In this document: piece after piece, positions 23,713 to 33,115 of the stretch
How the letters are laid out: the number at the start of each line of letters is the position of its first letter
Position numbering within the stretch: the first letter of the stretch is position 1
From: Anaerolineales bacterium
GTDB taxonomy: Bacteria > Chloroflexota > Anaerolineae > Anaerolineales > UBA11579
Assembly (NCBI GenBank): GCA_026129255.1
Contig: JAHCIJ010000002.1
Location: 450,234 to 514,233, forward strand
Direction of reading: 5' to 3'
DNA: 64,000 bases
The notes under the pieces: model-generated
The model's database searches: none
The model's input: only the letters and a program-made list of their open reading frames with translations
Told to the model about the DNA's origin: nothing
Program-made: the position numbers and the translations under genes

Positions 23713-24702
23713 TTACCGCAGATCGTGCAGGCTGGGTACACTGGCCAGACCGCGGGCAGCCTGCATGGCGTTGTACACCGCCTGCACTACCGCCTCGGCG
23801 GCGAACGCGCCCACAATGTTCACGTCCGCCTTCTTGCGCCCAGTGCTCAGTGCAAAGATCGTGTCGCCATCTAACATCGTATTCGCCGGGCGCAGGCAAC
23901 GCGCCAAGCCGTTGCTAGCCATGGCTGCCACTTTGGTGGCACCTTCTTTGTCCAGGATGGCGTTGGTGGCCACTACGCCGATCACGGTGTTGCTGCCCTG
24001 CGCTAACCCCATCACACTGCGCCCGGCGGGCGTGCGTAACAGTTGCAGGCTGTCGGCAAACAAGCCCTTGCCGATCTTGACCGGGCCTTTTTTGACGGAA
24101 CGCACTCCGGCCAGGATCTCGCCATCTGGCCCGATGACATCACCAAACGCGTTGACGGCGATCAGCGCCCCGACCTTGACCCCGCCGCCCGCGTCCAACA
24201 GCGCGTTGCCGATGCCAGCCTTGACCGCCTGGCCCATGCCCAGCAGCTTGCCCACCGTGGCGCCCATGCCTGCCCCGGCATTGCCCTGGGCGGGCTCGGC
24301 GCTGCTGGCGTTCTGGCAGGCCTCGTAGCCCATCTCAGCATCCGGGCGGCGCTTGGCCGAGCCGATGCCGAGGTCGAACAGGATCGCCGCCGGCACGATA
24401 GGTACACGCGCCACACCCACGTTCAATCCAACTTTGCGTTCTTCGAGATAGCGCATGGCGCCGCTCGCCGCGTCCAGGCCGAAGGCCGAGCCGCCTGCCA
24501 GCATGATGGCGTGTACTTTACTCACCAGGTGCGCTGGCTGCAGCGCATCGGTCTCACGCGTGCCCGGCGCGCCGCCGCGCTGGTCTACGCCGGCCACCGC
24601 ACCCTTCTCGGTCAGAATGACGGTGCAGCCGGTGGCGGCTGCCTCGTCGTGCGCATGGCCTACGCGGATGCCGGGGATGGCGGTGATGGAATTATTTGGC
24701 AT
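23713..24702 (-). CDS. P1-family (DmpA-like, S58) aminopeptidase
   Basis: 329 residues. P1 proteins are Ntn-like hydrolases that self-cleave into two chains; characterised ones are D- or beta-aminopeptidases. Family segments are visible in order: SITAIPGIRVGHAHD, GGAPGTRETDAL, MLAGGSAFGLDAASG, GNAGAGMGATVGK, NAFGDVIGPDG and VVATNAILDKEGATKVA. I could not place the autocleavage Ser/Thr with certainty. No signal peptide is seen. It stands alone, with a repeat-filled gap upstream. Confidence 0.9.
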   Translation of the reverse strand: MPNNSITAIPGIRVGHAHDEAAATGCTVILTEKGAVAGVDQRGGAPGTRETDALQPAHLVSKVHAIMLAGGSAFGLDAASGAMRYLEERKVGLNVGVARVPIVPAAILFDLGIGSAKRRPDAEMGYEACQNASSAEPAQGNAGAGMGATVGKLLGMGQAVKAGIGNALLDAGGGVKVGALIAVNAFGDVIGPDGEILAGVRSVKKGPVKIGKGLFADSLQLLRTPAGRSVMGLAQGSNTVIGVVATNAILDKEGATKVAAMASNGLARCLRPANTMLDGDTIFALSTGRKKADVNIVGAFAAEAVVQAVYNAMQAARGLASVPSLHDLR

Positions 24703-24811
24703 TGGAGTTCTCCTGCGGGGAGTGTACCAAAACAGCGGTCAGCGATCAGTAGTCAGCCGTAGGCTATAGGCCGTAAGCTTACTCGCTTATAACCGTGTGG
24801 TTTCCACAGAC

Positions 24812-24935
24812 TGTCTTTGCGAGCGAGTGAAACGAGCGAAGCAATTGAAGATTGCACAATCCCCAAGCCGATATGCAACCATAGCGTGGAGATTGCTTCG
24901 CTTGCGCTGCTGCGCAGCACAATGCTCGCAAAGAC
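24812..24935. repeat. Family C hairpin repeat
   Basis: It begins TGTCTTTGCGAGCGAGTGAA and ends TGCTCGCAAAGAC, with GAAGCAAT/GATTGCTTC inside. The outer arms are complementary over about 14 bp. Confidence 0.8.
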
Positions 24936-24972
24936 GGCCAGGGCTCACGCGTATTGCCTTGGCGTGCTCAGC

Positions 24973-26211
24973 TTACAGCGCGGCGGCCTTGGCGCGCAGC
25001 ACAGCGCGCTGGCGCGTGTTCCTCGCCAGATCGGCAGCGGTCATCAGTTCCGAGCGCGCTTCTTCGGTGCGGCCCATCTGGGCAAGCAGTTCCCCGCGCA
25101 CACTCGGCAGCAGGTGTGACCCGCGCAGCTGCCCCTGCGATGAAAGCTGGTCGACGATGTGCAGAGCCTCGGCAGGGCCGCTCGCCATCGACACCGCCAC
25201 GGCGCGGTTGAGCTCAACCACCGGGCTGGGAGCCAGGCGGCCGAGCGCTTCGTAGAGGAGCACAATGCGCTCCCAATCGGTCTCCTCGACGCTCGGCGCG
25301 ATGGCGTGGCATTCCGCAATCGCCGCTTGCAGCGCATAGTTTCCGCGGCCGCAACCGCGCCCGCGCCCCACAGCGTCCGCCCGCTTGAGTGCGGCCCGGC
25401 CGCGCTCGATCTGGGCGCGGTCCCAGCGCGCCCGATCCTGCTCGCTGAGCAGAATAGGTGTGCCGTCCTGGCTAACCCGCGCCCCGAACCGGGATGCCTG
25501 GAATTCCATGAGCGCCACCAGGCCGTGCACCTCCGGCTCGCCCGGTAACAGGCCGGCCAGCACGCGTCCCAGCCGCAGCGCCTCGTTGGCGATTTCAGTA
25601 CGTATCCAGTGCTCGCCCGCGGTCGCCGCGTACCCCTCGGTGAAGAGCAGGTATACGACTCCTAGCACAGCACCAAGTCGCGCAGTCCACTCGCTCGGCT
25701 CGGGAGCCTCAAAGGGCACCTGCGCTGCCGAGAGGGTCTTCTTGGCGCGCACGATGCGCTGCTGCACAGTCGCCACTGGCACCAGGAGCAGGCGGGCGAT
25801 TTCTTCGGTCGTCAGGCCGGCGACTACGCGCAGGGTGAGGGCGACCTGCGCCTCACGCGAAAGCACCGGATGGCAGGCGGTGAACACCAGCCGTATGACG
25901 TCATCGTCGATCGGTTGCCATTCGTCTTCGCTGGTCTCTGATAGGTCGTGGGCAATGCTGCGGTAGCGCTCGTCGAGGCGTTCCCGCCGGCGCCAAAAGT
26001 CAATCGCCTTGCGCTTGGCGACGGCGGTGAGCCAGGCGCCCGCATTCTGTGGGACGCCTGACTCCGGCCAATGGGTCAGCGCGTCGATGAGCGCTTCCTG
26101 TGCCAGGTCTTCGGCCAGGCCAACATCGCCGGTCATCTTGGCAAGCGTCGCCACAATACGGGCGCTCTCGATGCGCCAGACGGCTTCGACCGTTCGCTGG
26201 ATGTCGCTCAC
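24973..26211 (-). CDS. ECF sigma factor with C-terminal TPR-like domain (ECF42 type)
   Basis: 412 residues from a GTG. Sigma region 2 (about 10-75: DVGLAEDLAQEALIDALTHWP) and region 4 (about 120-170: LTTEEIARLLLVPVATVQQRIVRAKKTL) are followed by about 230 residues of helical repeats (LLYEALGRLAPSPVVELNRAVAV). That architecture and the DGPF/YciI-like partner directly upstream define group ECF42, which has no anti-sigma factor and is thought to use the C-terminal domain for control. The gene starts 21 bases after the YciI-like stop. It should direct RNA polymerase to its own small regulon, probably including the partner. Confidence 0.93.
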   Translation of the reverse strand: MSDIQRTVEAVWRIESARIVATLAKMTGDVGLAEDLAQEALIDALTHWPESGVPQNAGAWLTAVAKRKAIDFWRRRERLDERYRSIAHDLSETSEDEWQPIDDDVIRLVFTACHPVLSREAQVALTLRVVAGLTTEEIARLLLVPVATVQQRIVRAKKTLSAAQVPFEAPEPSEWTARLGAVLGVVYLLFTEGYAATAGEHWIRTEIANEALRLGRVLAGLLPGEPEVHGLVALMEFQASRFGARVSQDGTPILLSEQDRARWDRAQIERGRAALKRADAVGRGRGCGRGNYALQAAIAECHAIAPSVEETDWERIVLLYEALGRLAPSPVVELNRAVAVSMASGPAEALHIVDQLSSQGQLRGSHLLPSVRGELLAQMGRTEEARSELMTAADLARNTRQRAVLRAKAAAL

Positions 26212-26232
26212 GATGTCACCAGGTTGGGCCGC

Positions 26233-26652
26233 TTAGCGGTCGTCGCTCTGGCGCTGGGTGCTCTTCTTGACATACTCGTTGTCGGCGTAATCGGCGAAAG
26301 CCTCCTCAGCCGACGGAATGCGGCGCACCTCAAGCTTGGAGCCCGGCCCGAGCGGAGCGCGGCTGGCCCACTCGATGGCTTCCTCTTTGCTTGAAACTTC
26401 CAGAATCCAGAACCCGTTGAACAGTTCGTGGGTCTCGCCGTAAGGGCCATCGGTCACGATTGGCTTCTTGCCGGCGAAATCGACCACGAATCCTTCGGTC
26501 GCAGGTGCCAGGCCTTCTACGCTGGCCAGCACGCCCGCCTTAGTCAAGGCCTCGTTGTAGGCGCCCATGGCGTTGATAATCTCTTCGAAGTCGACCTTCT
26601 GACTCGCTTCGAACGCCTCCTGCGTGTCGCGCATGATGAGCATGTACTTCAT
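26233..26652 (-). CDS. YciI-like (DGPF) protein, partner of ECF42
   Basis: 139 residues from the ATG at 26652 with AGGAG upstream; the longer frame has no support. It starts MKYMLIMRD and has the signature VTDGPYGETHELFNGFWILEV in the middle, then ALEWASRAP-like IEWASRAPLG. YciI/DGPF proteins have a ferredoxin-like fold with a conserved Asp-His pair; their activity is mostly unknown. In ECF42 loci they are target genes or cofactors of the sigma factor. It lies immediately upstream of the sigma gene on the same strand. Confidence 0.92.
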   Translation of the reverse strand: MKYMLIMRDTQEAFEASQKVDFEEIINAMGAYNEALTKAGVLASVEGLAPATEGFVVDFAGKKPIVTDGPYGETHELFNGFWILEVSSKEEAIEWASRAPLGPGSKLEVRRIPSAEEAFADYADNEYVKKSTQRQSDDR

Positions 26653-26735
26653 GGTAGTTCTCCTTTCGTGCGAGGCCGCCCGTTGCAGCCTCCTACTATC
26701 ACGTCGAACAGGAATGCCACGAATCGACATGCATT

Positions 26736-27200
26736 TTAATCCGCCTCATCCTCCCGAATCTCCTGCATGCGCCGCGACAGATCCGGCACTTTGCGCCCGT
26801 ATTCCTGCGACATCAGCGGCGAAGTGATCAGGAAATCGGCCGAGGCGCGGTTCGACGCGGTCGGGATGTTGTGCAGCACCGCCAGGCGCAGTAAGGCCTT
26901 CACATCCGGGTCGTGCGGCTGCGGCTCCAGCGGATCCCAGAAAAAGACCAGCATATCGATCTCGGCCACTGCGATAGCGGCGCCCAGCTGCTGGTCGCCG
27001 CCCAGCGGGCCGCTGAGGAAGCGGCTCACCGGCAGCCCGGTCGCCTCGCTGATGCGCGTGCCGGTGCCGCCGGTGCCATACAGCTCGTGCTTGGCGAGGG
27101 TGCCCTTGTTGTAGACTGCCCACTCGATGAGGTCCTTCTTGCGCCCATCGTGGGCCACCAGGGCAATGCGTTTCTTGGCAGGCAGAGAATGAATTGGCAT
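26736..27200 (-). CDS. mgsA: Methylglyoxal synthase
   Basis: 154 residues. It converts dihydroxyacetone phosphate to methylglyoxal and phosphate, a bypass of lower glycolysis when phosphate is short. Motifs are RIALVAHDGRKKDLIEW, YGTGGTGTRI, LSGPLGGDQQLGAAI, MLVFFWDPLEPQPHDPDVKALLRL and NIPTASNRASADFLI. The catalytic Asp corresponds to the one in GGDQQ. The ATG at 27200 lies two bases after the stop of the M24 peptidase gene, with GGGGTAAC before it, so the two are co-transcribed. Confidence 0.96.
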   Translation of the reverse strand: MPIHSLPAKKRIALVAHDGRKKDLIEWAVYNKGTLAKHELYGTGGTGTRISEATGLPVSRFLSGPLGGDQQLGAAIAVAEIDMLVFFWDPLEPQPHDPDVKALLRLAVLHNIPTASNRASADFLITSPLMSQEYGRKVPDLSRRMQEIREDEAD

Positions 27201-27202
27201 AG

Positions 27203-28384
27203 TTACCCCGCGTAAATGAGCTCGGTTTGCGGCGCGCCGAGGAACTCGCAGCCGGTTTCGGTGACCACAATGTCTTCCTCGATGCCGATGCAGCCGTGGC
27301 CCGCCACCATCAGGCTGGGCTCGATGGTGAAGACCTGGCCCGCCTCCAGCGGCATGTTGGGCGTCTCGCCATATTTCTCCCACAGCGGGCCGAGCAGCGC
27401 TCCGCCGTCGTGTACGCTGCGGCCCATCTGGTGGCCGAGGGCATGCTTGAACTCGGTATAACCCGCATCGGTGACGATTTTGCGGGCGGCCGTGTCGACT
27501 TCAAGCCCGGTCACGCCGGGCTTGATCAGCGCCACCGCCGCCTCGATGGCGGCTCGCGCCGTGTCGAAGCCGTGCTGCACTTCGGCGGGCGCGGCACTCT
27601 CGCCAGGGCGCAGTACATACATCACCCGTTGGATGTCGGAGGTGTAGTCCTCCTCCAAGACGCCAAAATCGAAGTGGATGATCTGGCCGGGCTCGACCTT
27701 GATCTCAGTGGGTGCGGCGTGGCCGATGGGGCTGTCCGGCCCGGCGTTGACCGCCGGGCAGAACTTCTGCTCCCAGGCGAAGCCCAGCCCGCGCTTCAGC
27801 GTCTCGGCGTGCATGTGGGCGGCGATCTCGCGCTCGGTCTGGCCCACCTTGACGAAGGGGTAGGTGGCGGCGTAGATCTCGGCCGTGCTGGCGATGGCTT
27901 TGCGGATGCGGCGCTGCTCCTCGGCGGTCTTACGGCCGCGCACCGCGTTGATGACCGGCTCGGCGGAGACGATGCGCCCGGCGTACTCGCCCAGATATTC
28001 GCGCAGCAACTCACCCAGGCCGCTGCTCAGGCCATCGGCAAACGGGTCATTGCGTGAGATGTTAACCGCGATCTGTTTGGGATCCAGCCGCTTGAGCGTA
28101 TCTTGCAGCGCTTGCCGTACGGATTGGTCATAACCCACGATGGTGTCATACGCGCCAGTATTGTGCGCTGTGTCCGCTTCCAGGTTGCCGAGGATCGCGA
28201 TGCGTTCGCCCTGGCGCGTCATGATCAGCGCGCTCTGCCAGGTCAGGTCGGCGCCGAAGATGATCGGCAGCATCGGGTCGCCTGCCGCACGCGTCTCGCG
28301 CACGAAGGTCAGCCACATATCTACGCCCTTCTCCTGCAGAATGCTCACCGCTTGCTGTGTTTTCTCTTGTACGAGTCTTGCCAT
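27203..28384 (-). CDS. M24-family metallopeptidase (Xaa-Pro peptidase-like)
   Basis: 393 residues from the ATG at 28384. A creatinase-like N-terminal domain (about 1-150) precedes the pita-bread domain. The metal ligands are in IIHFDFGVLEEDYTSDIQRVMYV (two Asp), ALGHQMGRSVHDGG (His), FTIEPSLMV (Glu) and GIEEDIVVTE (Glu). Such enzymes remove the residue before a proline or degrade proline peptides. It is upstream of mgsA with a two-base gap, although no functional link is evident. A repeat hairpin lies just upstream. Confidence 0.92.
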   Translation of the reverse strand: MARLVQEKTQQAVSILQEKGVDMWLTFVRETRAAGDPMLPIIFGADLTWQSALIMTRQGERIAILGNLEADTAHNTGAYDTIVGYDQSVRQALQDTLKRLDPKQIAVNISRNDPFADGLSSGLGELLREYLGEYAGRIVSAEPVINAVRGRKTAEEQRRIRKAIASTAEIYAATYPFVKVGQTEREIAAHMHAETLKRGLGFAWEQKFCPAVNAGPDSPIGHAAPTEIKVEPGQIIHFDFGVLEEDYTSDIQRVMYVLRPGESAAPAEVQHGFDTARAAIEAAVALIKPGVTGLEVDTAARKIVTDAGYTEFKHALGHQMGRSVHDGGALLGPLWEKYGETPNMPLEAGQVFTIEPSLMVAGHGCIGIEEDIVVTETGCEFLGAPQTELIYAG

Positions 28385-28448
28385 CACGCCCGCCAATCTA
28401 CTAATCAGTTAGTGACTTTGTCGTATCGCCGCACTATATATGGAACCA

Positions 28449-28562
28449 GTCATTCCGACCGAGTGAAACGAGGGAGGAATCCTTTAGGGCATTGCAAATC
28501 GGCTTGAATTTCTTTGCCCTAAAGGATTCCTCCTCACGGCATTCGCCGTTCGTCGGAATGAC
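28449..28562. repeat. Family B long hairpin (GTCATTCCGA...ATCCTTTAGGGCA)
   Basis: Outer arms GTCATTCCGAC / GTCGGAATGAC and inner arms GAGGAATCCTTTAGGGCA / TGCCCTAAAGGATTCCTC-like (here TTTGCCCTAAAGGATTCCTC). Other copies are at 31078, 36184, 36434, 57035 and 63923. Confidence 0.88.
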
Positions 28563-28570
28563 TAGATAAC

Positions 28571-29548
28571 CTACCATGCGTACGCTTCCGGCGCCTCGCC
28601 ACCCGGGCCAGGCCAGATCTCGTCCAGCTTCTGCATCGCCTCGGCATCGAGCGTGAAGGCCAGCGGCTCCAGCGCCGTCTCCAACTGCTCCAGCGTGCGC
28701 GGGCCGATGATCGGCGCCGTCACGACAGGATTCGCCAGCAGCCACGCCATCGCTACCGTGGCCGGGCTGGCGCCTAGCTGCTTGCAGAAGGCTTCGTAGT
28801 CCTTGTGCTGCTGCTCGCGGCGCTGGATTTGTTCCTGGTTGCGCTCGTCGGTGCGGCGGCTGTCTTTCACCTTCTCGAAGGCGCCCGCCAGCGTGCCGGC
28901 CGCCAGCGGGCTGTAGGGAATCAGGCCCAGGCCGTACTCGCGGCAGGCGGGCACGACCTCCTGCTCGATGCGGCGGGCGGCCAGGTTGTACAGGCTCTGC
29001 TCGCACACCAGCCCCATGAAGTGGCGCGCCTTGGCTTCGGCCTGCGCCTGCGCAATATGCATCCCAGCGAAGTTGCTGCTGCCCACGTAGATCACTTTGC
29101 CTTGCTGCACCAGCACCTCCATCGCCTGCCAGATCTCTTCCCATGGCGTGTTGCGATCCACGTGATGCATCTGGTACAGATCGATGTAGTCGGTTTGCAT
29201 GCGGCGCAAGCTGGCTTCGCAGGCCTGGCGGATGTGCAGCGCCGAGAGGCGCTTCTGGTTGGGCCAATCGCCCATCTCGCCGTAGACTTTGGTAGCCAGC
29301 ACCACTTTCTCGCGGCGGCCACCCCCTTGGGCGAACCAGCGCCCGATGATGTTCTCGGTGATGCCTTCGCCCTTCTTCCAGCCGTACACATTGGCCGTAT
29401 CGAAGAAGTTGATGCCCAGCTCCAAAGCGCGGTCCATGATGGCGAAGCTATCGGCCTCTGTAGTCTTGGGGCCGAAGTTCATCGTGCCCAAACATAAACG
29501 GCTGACCTGCAGGCCGGTGCGTCCGAGATAGGTGTATTGCATGTCCAT
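28571..29548 (-). CDS. Aldo/keto reductase
   Basis: 325 residues, NADPH-dependent TIM barrel. The catalytic tetrad is visible: Asp in FFDTANVYGW, Tyr in VYGWKKGEG, Lys in LATKVYG and His in YQMHHVD. The cofactor end reads PIIGPRTLEQLETAL. The closest subgroup by look is the YajO/Tas-like enzymes with the LGTMNFG start. The substrate is unknown. A CGGAG sits seven bases before the ATG at 29548. It follows the MOP-type transporter by 12 bases, so the two form an operon. Confidence 0.93.
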   Translation of the reverse strand: MDMQYTYLGRTGLQVSRLCLGTMNFGPKTTEADSFAIMDRALELGINFFDTANVYGWKKGEGITENIIGRWFAQGGGRREKVVLATKVYGEMGDWPNQKRLSALHIRQACEASLRRMQTDYIDLYQMHHVDRNTPWEEIWQAMEVLVQQGKVIYVGSSNFAGMHIAQAQAEAKARHFMGLVCEQSLYNLAARRIEQEVVPACREYGLGLIPYSPLAAGTLAGAFEKVKDSRRTDERNQEQIQRREQQHKDYEAFCKQLGASPATVAMAWLLANPVVTAPIIGPRTLEQLETALEPLAFTLDAEAMQKLDEIWPGPGGEAPEAYAW

Positions 29549-29560
29549 GGGATGGCTCCG

Positions 29561-30901
29561 TTAGTTTTGCACCGGCACAGCGGCCGGTTGGATGTGTGGT
29601 TTTTGCGCCAGGCTGCCCAGATAAATGGCCTCAGTGGCTAGCGAGAGCGTGAGCGCCACGGCCGCGGTGGGGATACTGGGCAGGCGCAGGGCTACGCCCG
29701 CCGCCAGCACAGCGGCCAATACGGCCAACTCCAAAGCCATCGCATAAGCTTGCGGGCGCGTGTTGCGGCGGGCGGTCAGCAGGCCGCGCGCCAGGCACAC
29801 GGCTGCCATCGCTATCGGCAGCAGCACGCCCAGGCGTGCGCCGCGCTCAGCGATCAACGCCAGTTCATCTCCCACGCCGATCAGCGTGTGGAAGTAAAAA
29901 TCAGAAAGCGGGGTGAACGCCACTAACGCCAGCAGCACACTGCTCACCAACCCAACCGTGTAACTAAAGCGTCGCAGGGCCGGTTGGCTGACCGGCTCAT
30001 CGTAATGGGCGATCGTGACTTCAGGCAAAGCCATCTCCAGCGAGCGGCTGATGAAGAATAGGCCATTCAGCACCGGCCAGGCCGCCAAAGCCGTCTCCGG
30101 CTCCGGACTGCGCGCTAGGGCCGCGGCGATCAGCGGCTGCGTGAACAGGAACAACAGGTTGCTGGTGGCCAGCGGCCAGTGGAAGTTGACCAGGGCGCGG
30201 TAGCTCAGGTCTGGCGCGCGCAGCACACTGTCCGCGCCGAAGTGCTCGCGCACCAGCGCGGCCGAGGCGATATGGGCGTAGATCGCCTCGGCGATCACGC
30301 CCAGGCTGAGCGCCAGCGCGGCGATGGCGATGCCACTCATGCTGGTCAGCACGGCCAGCAGGGTGGCCGCACCCGCCGAGGCCAGTAGACGCACCACCGT
30401 GCCTTTGCCCACCGAGGCGCTCTGCCCAAAACGGATCAATATGCCCTGGCGGAAGCGTCGCCAGGCGATGGCCGCGCTCCAAAACAGCATCAGTTGCAAA
30501 CCCAGCTTGACGGAAGCCAACAGGCTGGCGGGCACGCCCATCCAATCCCGCACTACCAGCTCAAACAGGGGGGACCAGCCCAGCAGCGCCTGCAACACGG
30601 TGGTGCCAACCATCAGTTGGATGGTGAAGCGGCGCAGCATGGCGTAGTTCTGTGGGCTGCGCGCCAGCGCCGTACTCGTGGCCAGCAGCGAGATGACCGG
30701 GCTTTCGATGGTGATGCTCAGCGAAGCCGCCAAGCCGAACGCCGCGATCATGTGCACGCTGTCTGGCAGGCGCGCCAGGGCGGCGTTGATGTAGGGCATC
30801 TCCAGCGCCATCAGCAGCCAGCTAGCCGCCAACGGCAGCCAGGTCAGCAGTATTCGTTTTTGGGTGAGTGGTGAAGCAGGGGTTTCGGCGGTGGCTTGCA
30901 T
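29561..30901 (-). CDS. Multidrug/oligosaccharidyl-lipid (MOP)-type membrane transporter
   Basis: 446 residues with about twelve hydrophobic helices. It starts with LPLAASWLLMALEMPYINAALARLPD, then PVISLLATSTAL, and a central HWPLATSNLLFLFTQPLIAAALARS. The layout resembles MATE and the related ANK-type proteins of the MOP superfamily; I cannot tell the substrate. The ATG at 30901 is chosen over an upstream TTG because TACACT lies eight bases before it. It is followed by the aldo/keto reductase gene. Confidence 0.75.
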   Translation of the reverse strand: MQATAETPASPLTQKRILLTWLPLAASWLLMALEMPYINAALARLPDSVHMIAAFGLAASLSITIESPVISLLATSTALARSPQNYAMLRRFTIQLMVGTTVLQALLGWSPLFELVVRDWMGVPASLLASVKLGLQLMLFWSAAIAWRRFRQGILIRFGQSASVGKGTVVRLLASAGAATLLAVLTSMSGIAIAALALSLGVIAEAIYAHIASAALVREHFGADSVLRAPDLSYRALVNFHWPLATSNLLFLFTQPLIAAALARSPEPETALAAWPVLNGLFFISRSLEMALPEVTIAHYDEPVSQPALRRFSYTVGLVSSVLLALVAFTPLSDFYFHTLIGVGDELALIAERGARLGVLLPIAMAAVCLARGLLTARRNTRPQAYAMALELAVLAAVLAAGVALRLPSIPTAAVALTLSLATEAIYLGSLAQKPHIQPAAVPVQN

Positions 30902-30954
30902 ATCTGCTGAGTGTACCAAATCAGTTGACAGCTAACAGAGCTTGCAGTGCTGTT

Positions 30955-31064
30955 TGTCTTTGCGAGCCGAGCGATAGCGAGGCGAAGCAATCCCCAAGCT
31001 GGGATTTACAAGTCCTGGCTTGGGGATTGCTTCGTGCGCCGCGAAGCGGCGGCTCGCAAAGGCA
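30955..31064. repeat. Family C hairpin repeat
   Basis: TGTCTTTGCGAGCCGAGCGA opens and GGCTCGCAAAGGCA closes it. The inner arms GAAGCAATCCCCAAGC and GCTTGGGGATTGCTTC pair perfectly. It is part of the gene-free stretch 30902-31329. Confidence 0.88.
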
Positions 31065-31077
31065 TCAGAACGCGCAC

Positions 31078-31184
31078 GTCATTCCGACGAAGCCGCAGGC
31101 TGAGGAGGAATCCTTTAGGGCATTTCAAGGACTAGCCTGGTTTTTGCAATGCCCTAAAGGATTCCTCACTTCGTTCGGAATGAC
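31078..31184. repeat. Family B long hairpin
   Basis: GTCATTCCGACGAAG opens and CTTCGTTCGGAATGAC closes it. Inner AGGAATCCTTTAGGGCAT pairs with ATGCCCTAAAGGATTCCT. Confidence 0.88.
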
Positions 31185-31329
31185 TGAATTGCGGAACTGG
31201 GCAGGCTCGAATCTGTGTTCCTCATTCCACTCCCGCAGGGAGTGCAATGAGGAGACTAACAGACTAACCGACCAATCAACTACCTGACTGTCTTTGCGCC
31301 CCAATCCCTTGATAAAATTCCCACCACCC

Positions 31330-32832
31330 ATGAACTTTGACCACAAATCCGGCATCCTCCTGCACATCACCAGCCTGCCCGGCCGCTTTGGCGTGGGCGA
31401 TCTGGGGCCGCGAGCGCATGCCTGGGTCGATTTCCTGGCTGCCTCCGGCACACGTTGGTGGCAGACCCTGCCGCTTGGCCCCACCGGCTACGGTGAATCG
31501 CCGTACCAGTCTTACTCCTCGTTTGCCCTCAACCCAGTCCTCATCAGCCCAGAGCTGCTGGCCGAAGATGGCTTGCTGGATATGGCTCACCTGCAGACCG
31601 CACCGATCTTCCCTGCCTCGCATGTTGAGTTTGGCGCAGTCACCGAATGGAAACGCAACTTGTACCAGGTTGCGTTTGCGCGTCTGGCTGGGATGGCTGC
31701 CCTTGAGCAGGAGTTTGAGGAATTTTGCGCGGCGCAGTCCGCCTGGCTGGAAGATTACAGTCTGTTCATGACGCTGAAAGGGGAGTATGGACAGATGGCC
31801 TGGCTGCACTGGCCCGCGCCGTTGCGCGATCGCCAGCCGGAGGCGCTGGCCGCCGCCCGCCAGGAGCTGGCCCCCAAGCTGCGCTATTACGCCTTTCAGC
31901 AGTTCTTGCTGTTTCGCCAGTGGAACCGCCTGCGTGCTCACATGGCCGCCCGCGGCGTGGGCGTGATCGGCGATTTGCCCATTTATGTGGCCCACGATAG
32001 CGTGGACGTATGGCGTCTGCCGCAACTCTTTGAACTCGACGAGAGTGGCCAGCCGCTGCGCGTGGCCGGCGTGCCGCCTGACATGTTCACTTCCACCGGT
32101 CAACTGTGGGGCAACCCGTTGTATCGCTGGGACCTGCACAAAAAGCAGGGCTACGCCTGGTGGCTGGAGCGCCTGCGTGCCACGCTGGCCTTATCCGATG
32201 TGATTCGCCTGGATCATTTCCGCGGCTTTGCCGATTATTACGCCATCGCCGCTGGCGAGCAGACCGCCATCAACGGGGTCTGGGAGTTGGGGCCGGGGGC
32301 AGACTTCTTCGAAACCGTCGAACGCGAGCTAGGCAACCTGCCGCTCATCGCCGAAGACCTCGGCGGAGATAACGCACCCCAGGTTATCGCCCTGCGCGAC
32401 AAGTTTAATTTGCCCGGCATGAAGATCTTCCAGTTTGGTTTCGACAGCGGCATGCAGCACCCGTTCTTGCCGCACAATTACCCGGTCAATTGCGTGGCCT
32501 ACCCCGGCACGCATGACAATGAAACCTTCCTGGGCTGGTATGCACAAGCTCCCCAGCACGAGCGTGAGTTCTGCCTCGAATACATCGGCGATGACGGCCG
32601 CAACATTGCCTGGGCCATGCTGCAGCGCCTGTGGGATTCCAAGGCCGCCCTGGTGGTGGCGCAGCTGCAGGATTTCCTGGAGTTGGGGGCCGAGGGCCGC
32701 ATGAATGTGCCCGGCACGCTGGTCAACAACTGGCGCTGGCGCGCCGATGGCGACGCGCTCACGCCGCAGCTTGCATACAAGATCGCTGCTTTGAACGAGC
32801 GTAGTTCGCGTGCTAACCCATCAGTTAATTGA
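31330..32832 (+). CDS. malQ: 4-alpha-glucanotransferase (amylomaltase, GH77)
   Basis: 500 residues, the usual length for the short bacterial type. It transfers glucan segments between maltodextrins. GH77 blocks are present: SGILLHITSLPGRFGVGDLG, WWQTLPLGPTGYGESPYQS, GDLPIYVAHDSVDVW, the nucleophile region VIRLDHFRGFADYYAI, the acid/base region LIAEDLGGDN and the stabiliser region PGTHDNETFLGWY. The ATG at 31330 follows a TAAAAT by 11 bases. No glycogen genes are nearby. A repeat-rich gap lies on both sides. Confidence 0.97.
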   Translation: MNFDHKSGILLHITSLPGRFGVGDLGPRAHAWVDFLAASGTRWWQTLPLGPTGYGESPYQSYSSFALNPVLISPELLAEDGLLDMAHLQTAPIFPASHVEFGAVTEWKRNLYQVAFARLAGMAALEQEFEEFCAAQSAWLEDYSLFMTLKGEYGQMAWLHWPAPLRDRQPEALAAARQELAPKLRYYAFQQFLLFRQWNRLRAHMAARGVGVIGDLPIYVAHDSVDVWRLPQLFELDESGQPLRVAGVPPDMFTSTGQLWGNPLYRWDLHKKQGYAWWLERLRATLALSDVIRLDHFRGFADYYAIAAGEQTAINGVWELGPGADFFETVERELGNLPLIAEDLGGDNAPQVIALRDKFNLPGMKIFQFGFDSGMQHPFLPHNYPVNCVAYPGTHDNETFLGWYAQAPQHEREFCLEYIGDDGRNIAWAMLQRLWDSKAALVVAQLQDFLELGAEGRMNVPGTLVNNWRWRADGDALTPQLAYKIAALNERSSRANPSVN

Positions 32833-33083
32833 TTAATCGGTTAATCCCTGTCCCTTTTGTGTGTAAAAGCGATTATCGGATTAACAGATTGATTAGATCT
32901 GTGTTCATCTGTGGAAAACTTCCTGCTGTGTCTTTGTGGTGAGATTTGCTTCCACACAAAACGCTGCCCAGAATAACAGCCTTCGGGGAGCTGTCATTCC
33001 GGGCAGCTGTGGGCTGTGAGCCAGCCCACCAAGGAGAAGTGCACGGGAGGGGAATTAATATCCGTGCATGGCCCCCAGTATAG

Positions 33084-33112
33084 AAAAAACGACCCCGTGA
33101 GGGGTCGTTTTT
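33084..33112 (-). terminator. Terminator of the H1-like gene
   Basis: AAAAAACGACCCC-GTGA-GGGGTCGTTTTT, just after the minus-strand stop at 33116. The stretch 32833-33083 upstream of it holds only degenerate repeats. Confidence 0.88.
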
Positions 33113-33115
33113 AGG

